From Helicobacter heilmannii (GTDB lineage Bacteria; Campylobacterota; Campylobacteria; Campylobacterales; Helicobacteraceae): a DNA stretch of 64,000 nucleotides. Position 1 is the stretch's first letter, and every line of letters begins with the position of its first letter. This document shows positions 45,404-53,479 of the stretch, piece after piece. The DNA is taken from positions 358,118 through 422,117 of the forward strand of contig NZ_CDMK01000002.1 of NCBI RefSeq assembly GCF_001283065.1. Direction: 5' to 3'. Both the position numbers and the translations under genes were made by a program. The notes beneath the pieces are model-generated. The model saw nothing but the letters and a program-made list of their open reading frames with translations, ran no database searches and was not told where the DNA came from.

Positions 45404-45497
45404 TTGCGGGCGCGCCACAAGCTCCCACATCCTCTGCAAGGATAGAATCAACGATGAATAAACCGCCCGAATAGGCGTACAAATACAAAAAAAATGA

Positions 45498-45503
45498 TAA
45501 AAT
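45498..45503 (+). promoter_or_regulatory. candidate -10 box of the Sel1-repeat gene
   Basis: TAAAAT lies 33 bp before the ATG at 45537, just after an A8-containing stretch; an AGGAG ribosome-binding site follows at about 45527. Confidence 0.45.
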
Positions 45504-45536
45504 AGCAACCCAGTTTGTAAGAACCAGGAGATCGGC

Positions 45537-45932
45537 ATGTGCCTATGTGGTTTTAGTTCGTATTTTGACATGGTTAAGGCGGCTCTCAAGAATAAAAACT
45601 ACCAGAAGGCAAAAGAGTTCCACTCCAAAGCTGAGAGCGGCATGTGTGGTCGTAAGTACTACCGCTTAGGGTTGTTGTATTTTAAGGGTGACGGGGTGGT
45701 CCAAGATAGAACAAGAGCGTTTGACTATTTTTTAAAAGCCATCAAGCATGGAGAGATTAGAGCCTACCACGCCTTGGGACTCATTTACCAATACGGGTAT
45801 GAAAGACCACAAGACATCGTCAGAGCCAAAAGATGTTTTGAAAAGGGAGCAGAGATGGGGGATTTCGTGGCCAAGATCGCATTAGAAAGATTGTTAAGAA
45901 GCCATAGCTATCGCCTTAGGAAAGCATCATAG
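45537..45932 (+). CDS. Sel1-repeat (Hcp-like) small protein
   Basis: This is a 131-residue protein with about three Sel1-like repeats: an N-terminal degenerate helix pair, then YYRLGLLYFKGDGVVQDRTRAFDYFLKAIKHG and AYHALGLIYQYGYERPQDIVRAKRCFEKGAEMG. Helicobacter cysteine-rich proteins (Hcp) use such repeats with spaced Cys pairs and a signal peptide; here there is no clear signal peptide and few cysteines (C2, C4, C37, CF), so it is probably cytoplasmic. Sel1 proteins act as interaction scaffolds. A good AGGAG ribosome-binding site supports the start. Confidence 0.75.
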   Translation: MCLCGFSSYFDMVKAALKNKNYQKAKEFHSKAESGMCGRKYYRLGLLYFKGDGVVQDRTRAFDYFLKAIKHGEIRAYHALGLIYQYGYERPQDIVRAKRCFEKGAEMGDFVAKIALERLLRSHSYRLRKAS

Positions 45933-46322
45933 GGCAACTCTTTCTGCTCTGACCTCTATCTAATTTGGTGTGTCTGCCCGCTGAGTCATTATATTGAGAT
46001 GCCCGTGCGTGTTGTCGTTTTTTATAAAACATGCTGTTCAAGTGAGGGTGGGTGTGCCCTTGGTTGCCAAACCCACCAATGGATAGGTTTTGGTGTTTCT
46101 TTGTTTAAAATGATTGCGCGCAAGGAGAAGGCAAAATCCACCCCACAGAAGGTCCATGGCACGCCCTTGTTTTGCGCTTCTAATCATCTATAAATCTACT
46201 CCTCTGCTTTATTCATAGATAAAGGGCATCGCATGCTTTCTATTCAAGGGGCGTGGACTTTGAGGGGATTTGCCCCAAGCCGTGCTAAAATAGGCCTTTA
46301 TCCAAATAAAACAAGGACAAAG
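45933..46322 (+). other. 390-bp gap with a possible structured element
   Basis: I see no convincing gene. At 46047-46077 GGTGGGT pairs with ACCCACC, with an inner TTGG/CCAA stem, forming a possible hairpin of an RNA leader or terminator remnant. A frame open from 46233 runs into the HAD phosphatase gene, but its upstream part has no conserved features. Confidence 0.35.
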
Positions 46323-46814
46323 ATGGCGGTTTTAAAGGTCTTTTTATGCGATTGTGATGGGACTTTGACGGACGGAGGGATGTATTATTTAGAAAGCGGG
46401 CAACAATTTAAAAAGTTTAGCGTGGCCGATGGGATCGGCTTTGAACTCTTAAGGGAGGAGGGGATCAAAACAGGCATTTTAACGGGCGAAGTCACACCCA
46501 TAGTCGAGCACCGCGCCAAGAGGTTGAAAATGGATTATCTGTACCAGGGGTGTAGACCACAGGGCAAGCTAGAGGCGTTGAAAGAAATTTGTACCAGAGA
46601 AAATATCAGCCTAGAAAATGTCGCCTATGTAGGCGATGACCTCAATGATATCCCTGTATTGGAGTGCGTGGGCTTTAAGGGCTGCGTGGCTAATGCCCAT
46701 CCCCATTTAAAAGCCTTGCCCGGCATTGTCATCTCGCCTAAAAATGGGGGCGAGGGTGGTGTGCGCGCGCTCATTGATTTATGGCTAAACAACCCTAGAG
46801 AGCTAAGGAGTTAA
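46323..46814 (+). CDS. KdsC-like HAD phosphatase (sugar-acid phosphate phosphatase)
   Basis: This is a 163-residue C0-type HAD phosphatase, like KDO-8-phosphate phosphatase or the phosphatase domain next to sialic-acid-type cytidylyltransferases. The Asp motif is FLCDCDGTLTDGGMYY, motif II is GILTGE, motif III includes the Lys in QGKLEALK and motif IV is YVGDDLNDIPVL. The ATG at 46323 has AAGGA just ahead; the frame is open 30 codons upstream without support. It is the first gene of the glycan locus, so a role in a nonulosonic acid or KDO-like sugar is plausible; the exact substrate is unknown. Confidence 0.85.
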   Translation: MAVLKVFLCDCDGTLTDGGMYYLESGQQFKKFSVADGIGFELLREEGIKTGILTGEVTPIVEHRAKRLKMDYLYQGCRPQGKLEALKEICTRENISLENVAYVGDDLNDIPVLECVGFKGCVANAHPHLKALPGIVISPKNGGEGGVRALIDLWLNNPRELRS

Positions 46815-46816
46815 CC

Positions 46817-47440
46817 ATGCTCCAAGCTTTAAAAGAAAGTCTCAAATCTTTGGCCATGATGATGTCCAACAACCCCCCTAGCTAAAAATTACTATAAGGG
46901 GGATGGGGCGATCTTGATGCTGCACGAAATCCCCCAAGTTTCAGGTGGGCATGACCCCAGTGTGGCATTTTTAGACAGCTTTTGAACTCGGCTTAAACAA
47001 AAGGGGTACGACTTTGTGGACTTGGATGAGATTTGCGATCTTTTAGAGCAAGACAAGCTCCTACAAAACGCTGTGCACTTCAGCCTAGTTGATGACTTTG
47101 TCTGTACTTACACCAATGCCGCTCCCGTTTTTAAGGTGCATAACGCCCATTTCGTTCAAAGAACCCCAGCCACACCAAGACCCATCCTAGACTGGCTAGA
47201 CTCGCCCATAAAACGCCGTTTTAGAAGAGATCAAATAGGCAACGCACTTTTAAAGGAGCTTTTAGGGGTTTAAGACCAAGCACTTTGTATCCCTTTGGGC
47301 GCGTGGGCGATGCAGGCTTAAAAGAAGTTGAAGTCATTTAAGTCTTGGGTTTAAGAAGTGCGGTCACCATAAGGCGGGGCACACTCTTTAACACCCATCG
47401 AGATTCTCTAGCTTACTTGCCCCACATCATGCTCACCTAA
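46817..47440 (+). pseudogene. decayed polysaccharide deacetylase-like gene
   Basis: Pieces of one polysaccharide-deacetylase-like protein can be read in sequence across stops and frameshifts: MLQALKESLKSLAMMMSNN, then YYKGDGAILMLHEI, KQKGYDFVDLDEICDLLE, AVHFSLVDDFVCTYTNAAPVF, and in another frame YPFGRVGDAGLKEVEVI, LGLRSAVTIRRGTLFNTHRDSLAYLPHIMLT ending at TAA 47438. The family's TLDDG metal motif has become SLVDDF. At least two stops (near 46884 and 46985) and one frameshift are present. It starts three bases after the phosphatase stop, so it was once part of the same operon. Confidence 0.75.
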
Positions 47441-47499
47441 AACATGCCTTTGCATGGGATTTGGCGTTTGAGGGAACACCAAATCGCGCGGCTTTGGGC

Positions 47500-48360
47500 T
47501 TAGTGCTTGCCCTGCCAGCCTAAAAGTTTTTTCAGGTTAAATTTAAATCTGATCCACAAATCGATGGCCTTAAGCACCAAAGAGGGGGTAACTTTGTTCT
47601 TTTCCTTGATGTGTGCCCACTCGGCAAAGATTTCACATTCTTTATGCGATCCCAGCCCATCATCACGCCACCTAGCCAACACCACATCTTTTGCTAAAAA
47701 AGAGGGGAAGTTGTGGTAAGAGCGCAACAAATGTTCGTAATCCATGCTATAAACCAAGCTTTCATCAAAGAGACCATAGGTTTTAAAATAGTTTCGATGG
47801 ATGAGCAAGCCTTGGTGCTGGATCATTTTGTGCAACAGAATTTTTTATTAAAGTCTTTGAGATAGGGTGAAGTGTAGAGCACTTCGCCCGTGTGCGCCAC
47901 ACGCTCAACGCGCGCGCTCACCAATCCCCCTTAACGCCCTCCAAAGCCTGGCTTAAAGCTTTGTGGTTCAAATACCCATCCCCATCGCCTTGGAAGTTGA
48001 TGTAATCGCCCAAAGCCAAGCGCACCCCCTTATTGAAGGCTTCAGCAATGCCGCTATCTTTTTGACTCAAAAAATAGTCGATGCGATCGCTGTGGCGTTT
48101 TAAAGTCTCTAAAGTTTGATCGTTTGAGCCGCCATCGATCACAATGATTTCTAAATGCGGGTAGTCTTGGACAAAAATGCTCGTTAGGGTTTGCTCTAGG
48201 AACTCTTGGCTGTTTAAGGTTGCCATGAGCACACTCACAAGGGGTTTATCTTGGCTTTTCTGTTTGAAGTGCCCTTGCACCCTTAACCCGCCGTGTACAT
48301 CGTTGGGGCATAGGGTGTAGGTGGCAAGGGGTGTGGGGTCTAAGTGGGGGGGGTATGCAT
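47500..48360 (-). pseudogene. phase-off, frameshifted family 2 glycosyltransferase
   Basis: On the minus strand an ATG at 48360 begins MHTPPP, with the prolines encoded by a C8 tract. With eight C the frame stops after six codons; with nine it continues through LDPTPLATYTLCPNDVHGG into the GT2 core (PLVSVLMATLNSQEFLEQTL, EIIVIDGGSNDQTLE, KDSGIAEAFNKGVRLALGDYINFQGDGD). Two more lesions follow: the frame stops after KGDW near 47918, and a second shift occurs near 47836 before MIQHQGLLIHRNYFKTYGLFDES. Both look like single-base losses. The three fragments together give a normal-sized GT2 of about 285 residues. It was probably a phase-variable LOS/glycan transferase and is now a relic. Confidence 0.8.
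48346..48353. repeat. G8/C8 tract just after the GT2 relic start codon
   Basis: Eight G on the plus strand (C on the coding minus strand) lie seven bases after the ATG at 48360. Nine or six C restores the reading frame, so the present length is an off state. Placement right after the start codon is typical of simple-sequence contingency genes in Helicobacter. Confidence 0.8.
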
Positions 48361-48490
48361 TAAAACCTTTCGATGAAATTAGCTTGCCATTTTAGCATAA
48401 TAGTACAACCAATAAAAACCCGCTACAATGAAGCAAATCCAAAAGGTCAAAAATGAAAAGTCGGCAGATCAAAAGCACATGGGAGTTCCC

Positions 48491-49711
48491 ATGAAGGTCT
48501 TACACATCAACGCCACACTCACAGGGGGGGCGGCGAGGGCGTGTTTGCGTCTGCATAGTGCTTTGCTGAAAGAAGGGGTAGAGAGTTTCGTGTGGGTGCA
48601 AGATGGGCGACATAGGGGGCTAGAGCCACATATCTTAAGCCCACAAAGTAATCTTGCCAAAGCGTGGGCGTTTGTGCGCCCCTATTTGGACAAAGCCCCG
48701 ATTTTGCTCTATCCTAAGCGCAAAAAGGGGGTGTTCAATTTGGGCTACTTGCCCTTTAGCCTGCCTTTAAGTGCCATTCAAGAGTTAAAACCGGACATCG
48801 TGCATTTGCACTGGATTGGGCGGGGGGCACTGGCACTAAGGGACTTGCCTAAAATCAAGGCCCCTCTGGTGTGGAGTTTACACGACATGTGGGCTTTTAC
48901 AGGCGGGGATCACTACTACTGCGATGAGAGCGAGCACGCCTATAACCGCTCTTGTATTTTAAACAGCCCCTTTGAGCGCGATTTGGCCACTTGGGGTTTT
49001 AAGATGAAACAACGGGCGTATGCCAAAACCCCTAATTTAAACATCGTTGGGGTGAGCGCGTGGCTCTCTAACCTTGCCAGCCAAAGCGTGCTCTTAAAAG
49101 ACAAGCCCCATTACAACATCCCCAACCCCATAGACACAAGTAGCTACAAGCCCCTAGACAAGGCATTTTGTCGGCAATTATTGGGTTTAAACACTTCTAA
49201 AAAGCTTGTGGGTTTTGGGGCAATGGATGTCAACAATCCTATTAAGGGTTACGATTTGCTTTTGCAGGCTCTGCTTTCTTGCTCTTTGGAGTTAGAATTG
49301 GTGGTGGTAGGGTCAACAAAGCCGGCTTATTTGCCCTTTAAAACCCACCATTTGGGCGCATTGCACGACACGGCTAGTCTCGTGGCTTTCTATAACTCTA
49401 TAGACGCGCTTGTGGTACCTAGCCGTCAAGAGAATTTAAGCAACATGGCGATGGAGGGTTTGGCGTGTGGTATCCCTGTGATGGCGTTTAAAGTGGGAGG
49501 CTTGGTGGATTTGATCCAACACCAAGAGAATGGCTACTTGGCTAAGCCCTTTGAAACCAAGGATTTGGGCGCGGGCTTAGAGTGGGTGCTAGAAAATGGC
49601 GCAGATTTAAGCACGAGGGCGCGGGCGTTTGTGCTGGAGCATTTTAGCGAGGGGGTGGTGGCTAGGCAGATGATCGCGCTGTATGAGAGCTTGAAGGGGG
49701 GGGTGTGCTAG
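48491..49711 (+). CDS. family 4 glycosyltransferase
   Basis: This is a GT-B glycosyltransferase of 406 residues from ATG 48491, which has GGGAG five bases ahead. The frame opens at ATG 48428 but that start lacks a ribosome-binding site. Recognisable segments are KVLHINATLTGGAARACLRL, WSLHDMWAFTGGDHYYC, FGAMDVNNPIKGYDLLLQAL and the donor-sugar-binding VPSRQENLSNMAMEGLACGIPVMAFKVGGL. Pattern resembles WcaI/WbcM-like colanic/O-antigen transferases; the acceptor is unknown. A G8 tract in its last codons (49696-49703) overlaps the start of the next GT gene; one more G would fuse the two transferases. Confidence 0.88.
   Translation: MKVLHINATLTGGAARACLRLHSALLKEGVESFVWVQDGRHRGLEPHILSPQSNLAKAWAFVRPYLDKAPILLYPKRKKGVFNLGYLPFSLPLSAIQELKPDIVHLHWIGRGALALRDLPKIKAPLVWSLHDMWAFTGGDHYYCDESEHAYNRSCILNSPFERDLATWGFKMKQRAYAKTPNLNIVGVSAWLSNLASQSVLLKDKPHYNIPNPIDTSSYKPLDKAFCRQLLGLNTSKKLVGFGAMDVNNPIKGYDLLLQALLSCSLELELVVVGSTKPAYLPFKTHHLGALHDTASLVAFYNSIDALVVPSRQENLSNMAMEGLACGIPVMAFKVGGLVDLIQHQENGYLAKPFETKDLGAGLEWVLENGADLSTRARAFVLEHFSEGVVARQMIALYESLKGGVC
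49696..49703 (+). repeat. G8 tract at the junction of two GT4 genes
   Basis: Eight G encode the end LKGGVC of the first glycosyltransferase and sit two bases before the GTG of the second. At nine (or six) G the first gene loses its stop and reads directly into the second, in frame. Confidence 0.8.
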
Positions 49712-50727
49712 ATTATCTCATCCTAACCCCCCTGCCCGTATTTTACAAGGTCAATCTTTACAACGAGCTCGCCCAATCCTTAAAAATCTTTGTAGTGTTC
49801 TTAGCCACGGACACTAAAGAGGTGCGCGCCAAGGATTTTAACGCCCTAGAAAGTGCCAAGTTTGGCTATAAAGTACTTTTTAAAGGGGCTTTGCAGGCGC
49901 GCCCCACTTTTTCTAATGTACTCAAACTTTGTCAAATCTTAAAACAACACCCCTATAAACGCTTGTTGCTTGGGGGGTGGGATTGTGTGGAGTTTTGGGC
50001 CGCGTGGGCTTTTAGCCCTAAATTTAAAAACGCCCTAGTCGTGGAATCCAGCCTAAAAGAGAGCCAAATTAAGGGGTTTAAGGCTAGCTTAAAGAGGCTG
50101 TTTTTAAAGCGGGTGGGGCTTGCCTTTGTATGCGGAGAGTGGCACGCCAAACTCTTAGAAGCCCTACACTTTAAAGGTGTGGTGAAAACCACGCATGGGG
50201 TGGGGATCATCAATCCGCCTAAGCTTAAAAGAGAGCCTCGCCCCTACGCTAAAAAGTTTATCTGTATTGCCCGCTTGAGCGCGGTGAAAAATTTAGAGTT
50301 TTTGCTAAGCGTCTTTAAAGAGTTGCCCCATTTAGACTTGAGTCTTGTGGGCATAGGGGAGTTAGAGGCCAAATTAAAAGGCATGGCAAGTGCCAATGTG
50401 GCGTTTTTAGGGGCGGTGGAAAATAGCCAAATGGCCGGCCTGCTGTGCGCGCATGACGCACTGGTGTTGCCTAGCATTGCCGAGACTTGGGGCTTGGTGG
50501 TGGAGGAAGGCTTAGCGGTGGGCTTGCCCGTCTTGGTAAGTCAAGCGTGCGGGGCGCAGGTTTTGGTGCAAAATGGAGTCAATGGCTTTGTGTTCGATCC
50601 TACAAATAAAGAGGCTTTTAGAGGGCTTTTAGAGGGCTTTAAAGAGCATTACCCTACGCTTTTGAGAGGGGCTCTTGCGTGGGATTTAGAGGCCAAAGAT
50701 TCTAAGCAAGTAGGGGCGTATTTGTGA
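49705..50727 (+). CDS. family 4 glycosyltransferase
   Basis: This is a GT-B transferase of 340 residues starting at GTG 49705, inside the last codons of the preceding GT4. The C-terminal GT4 domain is clear: FICIARLSAVKNLEFLLSVFKEL, LVGIGELEAKLKG, ANVAFLGAVENSQMAGLL and the E-x7-E motif VLPSIAETWGLVVEEGLAVGLPVLVS. The N-terminal acceptor domain (LDYLILTPLPVFYKVNLYNEL) is also conserved. The start overlaps a G8 tract, which doubles as a Shine-Dalgarno-like purine run, so tract length could affect both fusion and initiation. Confidence 0.88.
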   Translation: MLDYLILTPLPVFYKVNLYNELAQSLKIFVVFLATDTKEVRAKDFNALESAKFGYKVLFKGALQARPTFSNVLKLCQILKQHPYKRLLLGGWDCVEFWAAWAFSPKFKNALVVESSLKESQIKGFKASLKRLFLKRVGLAFVCGEWHAKLLEALHFKGVVKTTHGVGIINPPKLKREPRPYAKKFICIARLSAVKNLEFLLSVFKELPHLDLSLVGIGELEAKLKGMASANVAFLGAVENSQMAGLLCAHDALVLPSIAETWGLVVEEGLAVGLPVLVSQACGAQVLVQNGVNGFVFDPTNKEAFRGLLEGFKEHYPTLLRGALAWDLEAKDSKQVGAYL

Positions 50728-50838
50728 TGGTTTTTTAATTTATATCTCTATACAAGGAGCCATGGCGCATTAATCCCGCATACAAGTTAGAGCGATGGAA
50801 AGTGATATATCTAGTATTTTCATTTTTTAGGAGAGACT

Positions 50839-51645
50839 ATGCCTTTTACAGAAAAAATAAAATTGATTGTGTTTGTGGATTGGGAGTGTTTACGGGGGGA
50901 TTTTGAATTTTTGCAAAAATTCTGCCCCGATTTTAAGCCCCCTTATTTTAATTACAACAACATGCACCAGCTCATGGCGTTTTTTAAAGCCTTTATCCAG
51001 CCCGATGAAGTGCTTTAGCGCATGTATATCTATGTATCCGAGCCCTTTGTGAAGGCAACCGCTCGGGCTAGAGACGACTTAAAGGCGCAGATTGAGGCCT
51101 ACAAGTACGACTATCCTAAAGACTATGAGGGCAAAATCCGCCGCTCTAACAATGTCCAAGAGTTCAACCGTAATTTGACGCTCTTTACAGACATGCCAAA
51201 AGAAGTGCGGGTGGGTAAGGCGAAGATTCTTTTTGAATATGTGCCCTGCATTGCAGAGGCGGATAAGGTTAAAATACAGAGCATGCGTAAGCAAATGTTC
51301 GTGCGCCAAAAACAGGTGGATTTGCTCTTGGGGCTGGACATGGCGCATTTGGTGGATAATTTCTACCAAACCAATCAACACGGGCATATCTTGCTCTTTA
51401 GCCGCGATAGCGGCTTTGTGCCTGCTTTGGAGTTTGCTAGAGGCCAGCATGTCTTTAAGGTCTTTATCGGGCGCATGGAGAAGTTCCCCCCCTTCCCCGA
51501 TGAGCTTAAGGGGGCGTGCGACGGCGTGCGGATGCTTAGCGTGGCCCAGGTGATTGAGAGCATTCCCCAGTCCAAGCCCAAAGCCCACAAGCCCTACACC
51601 CCCATAAACAACCCCTTTGAGGGGCTTAAGGGGGGGCATTATTAA
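50839..51645 (+). pseudogene. NYN-domain (PIN-like nuclease) protein interrupted by an amber codon
   Basis: A good AGGAGA site precedes ATG 50839 and the frame reads KLIVFVDWECLRGDFEFL, the first NYN strand with its catalytic Asp. At codon 60 a TAG (51016-51018) intervenes, and the same frame continues from RMYIYVSEPFVKA through KQVDLLLGLDMAHLV to LLFSRDSGFVPALEFARGQHVFKVF, which holds the second acidic cluster of NYN nucleases. Total length with read-through is about 268 residues. A downstream ATG at 51022 could give a 207-residue product, but it would lack the first catalytic Asp. NYN proteins cleave RNA in other systems; the link to the flanking glycosyltransferases is unexplained. A G7 tract at its 3' end overlaps the next gene. 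Confidence 0.7.
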
Positions 51646-52390
51646 TCTTTCTCTCATCACCCCCGTATTAAATGGGGGGCAGACGATTAAAACATGTGTG
51701 GAGAGTGTGGCCGCCCAAAGCGCGCCCCCAATGGAGCATTTGATTTTAGATGGGGGCAGCATAGACAACACACTAGAGGTTTTAAAAGCCTACCCCCATT
51801 TGCAAGTCTTTAGCTCACCAGATTTGGGGCTTTATGATGCAATGAATAAGGGCATTGCGCGCGCTAAAGGCGAGATTATCGGCATCCTTAATAGCGATGA
51901 TTGTTATGCGCATACGGGAGTCTTAAGCCAAGTGCTCGAGGCATTTAAAAACCACCCACAGGCGGACATGGTCTATGCTGACCTGGTGTATGTCAAGGGA
52001 GGTAGGGTGGTGCGCTGCTATGTGAGCGGGCATTTTAGCAAGAGGGGGTTTTTTTACGGCAAGGTCCCGGCACACCCAACTTTATTTGTGCGTAAGGCAG
52101 TGTATGATCGTTTTGGGGGCTATAAAATCGATTATAAAATCGCCGCCGATTATGAGTTTCTGCTAAGGACTTTGGTTGTGGCGGGCTTAAAGGCGGTGTA
52201 TGTGCCGCATGTGTGGGTGAAAATGGGCGTGGGGGGGGTGAGCACTAGGGGGCTAAAGAGTTTATGGCTAGCCAATCAAGAAAATCTAAGGGCGTGTAGG
52301 GAGAATGGCATAAAAGCCAATATGGCCACCATGCTTCTTAGGTATCCATATAAAATCCTAGGGCTGCTGTGCGCTAGATTTAAGGGCTAG
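51617..52390 (+). CDS. family 2 glycosyltransferase with internal G8 tract
   Basis: This GT-A transferase has a GT2 core: LSLITPVLNGGQTIKTCVESV, HLILDGGSIDNTLEVL, GLYDAMNKGIARAKGEIIGILNSDDCY (with the DxD-like SDD), HPTLFVRKAVYDRFGGY and AADYEFLLRTLV. It resembles WcaE/WbbD-type transferases of surface glycans. The start is unclear: the frame opens with TTG at 51617 inside the NYN gene, with an AAGGGGGG run after it; no ATG occurs before the conserved core. The start may depend on coupling or on the G7 tract. A G8 tract at 52231-52238 in the MGVGGVS segment is currently in the on frame. Confidence 0.82.
   Translation: MRGLRGGIINLSLITPVLNGGQTIKTCVESVAAQSAPPMEHLILDGGSIDNTLEVLKAYPHLQVFSSPDLGLYDAMNKGIARAKGEIIGILNSDDCYAHTGVLSQVLEAFKNHPQADMVYADLVYVKGGRVVRCYVSGHFSKRGFFYGKVPAHPTLFVRKAVYDRFGGYKIDYKIAADYEFLLRTLVVAGLKAVYVPHVWVKMGVGGVSTRGLKSLWLANQENLRACRENGIKANMATMLLRYPYKILGLLCARFKG
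51630..51636 (+). repeat. G7 tract at the NYN/GT2 junction
   Basis: Seven G encode LKGGHY at the end of the NYN protein. A loss of one G (or gain of two) would remove the NYN stop and read straight into the GT2 frame (GIINLSLITPVLNGG). Confidence 0.55.
52231..52238 (+). repeat. G8 tract inside the GT2 gene
   Basis: Eight G encode the Gly-Gly of the VGGVS motif about 50 residues before the C-terminus. A one-base change would truncate or replace the C-terminus, the usual phase-variation layout of Helicobacter glycosyltransferases. Confidence 0.75.
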
Positions 52391-52557
52391 GGGAAAAGTT
52401 TAAGGCTTAAAGTGCGCTCCATGCTTGTTTTGTGGGGGCTATCTAGTCTAGCTTAACAACCCCTTTAAGACCAAGCTCTGCAAACCTTAGCTGACTGGGG
52501 GCAAAATTTAGAGGGTTGGTCTGCTGGGCCTTTAAAGGCGTGTGCCACTTAAGTGGT

Positions 52558-53466
52558 CTAATCCCTACCATTGGACTCGTTAGCCGCCCCGTAGGCGAAT
52601 TTGACATAAATGGCTAGGCTGACAAGCAGGGCTGAGACCGCACCGGCTAAATACACAGCGTAAATGATCTTGTTGGGCGCGCTGATGCTGAATTTAAACA
52701 CCAACATCAACGCCTCAATGGCTAAGGCGATGATGATCGAGCCTAAAAAGCGGATCATCGTGCGGTGGATGGCATGGTGGCTATCCCCGCTGTTCTTGCC
52801 CAGCACTTCCTCTTCAAAAATCGCTTTGACTAAATCCACGGTGGCTAGAGCCAAAGTCAAAAGCACAATGGGGTGGAACACCTCTTTGACATCAAAGCTG
52901 CCAAAGTGGGTTAAGGCGCGGTATAGACTAGATAGACTTTTAACGAACAAGAGCAAGGACACCAGAGCGAGCGTAATAGAAATGCTAAAGTACATGATCA
53001 CGCTACCATCGGCAAAGGCACTATAATGTTTGGAAGACGAGCTTAAAGCCACAGCAACCCTTAAAGGGATGTGCATACACACCACATAAAACAACTCTTC
53101 TTGGTCGTTGTAAATGGGGTAGGCGGCTGTAACCACAAGCCCCCGATTGCTGCGGGTGGGGTAGGGGTTGGTTAAGATGCAGCGGCGCTCAGCGATGGCC
53201 TCATAAAAGTAGCCCCGCTCCAAAGAGTTTTGCGCAAAAGAGTTTTTGACATTGCCCTCTCCATCGATCAAGTTACCATTGACATCTAAAATAAAAATGT
53301 CCTCTTTAATGCGGACCTCTTGTTTGATGCGCTCCATTGCCAGCTGTATATATTTTAGAGTCGGTTCTTTAAGGTAGTTTTTAATGTTTTGGGTCAGCAG
53401 ATAGGACACATAGGCGTAAAGTTCACTCTTGACTTTGGCGTATTCGGTTACATCTTTGGATAGCAT
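52558..53466 (-). CDS. membrane protein with PDC/Cache-like sensor domain
   Basis: This is a 302-residue protein. The N-terminal half (residues 1-150) looks like a single PDC/Cache sensor domain: IFILDVNGNLIDGEGN, SLERGYFYEAIAERRCILTNPYPTRSNRGLVVTAAYPIYND. This is the pattern found in chemoreceptors and sensor kinases for small ligands. The C-terminal half has four hydrophobic segments (about 160-180, 200-220, 235-258, 270-293) and no signalling output domain. There is no cleavable signal peptide or N-terminal membrane helix, so the sensor may face the cytoplasm. Function unknown; the gene is likely co-transcribed with the HpaA-like gene just upstream. Confidence 0.7.
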   Translation of the reverse strand: MLSKDVTEYAKVKSELYAYVSYLLTQNIKNYLKEPTLKYIQLAMERIKQEVRIKEDIFILDVNGNLIDGEGNVKNSFAQNSLERGYFYEAIAERRCILTNPYPTRSNRGLVVTAAYPIYNDQEELFYVVCMHIPLRVAVALSSSSKHYSAFADGSVIMYFSISITLALVSLLLFVKSLSSLYRALTHFGSFDVKEVFHPIVLLTLALATVDLVKAIFEEEVLGKNSGDSHHAIHRTMIRFLGSIIIALAIEALMLVFKFSISAPNKIIYAVYLAGAVSALLVSLAIYVKFAYGAANESNGRD

Positions 53467-53479
53467 GGCATCTCCTGGG

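Noticed and set aside
45999..46193. 64-codon ORF between the Sel1 gene and the HAD phosphatase
   Set aside because: No ribosome-binding site, no similarity pattern, odd composition; more likely non-coding.
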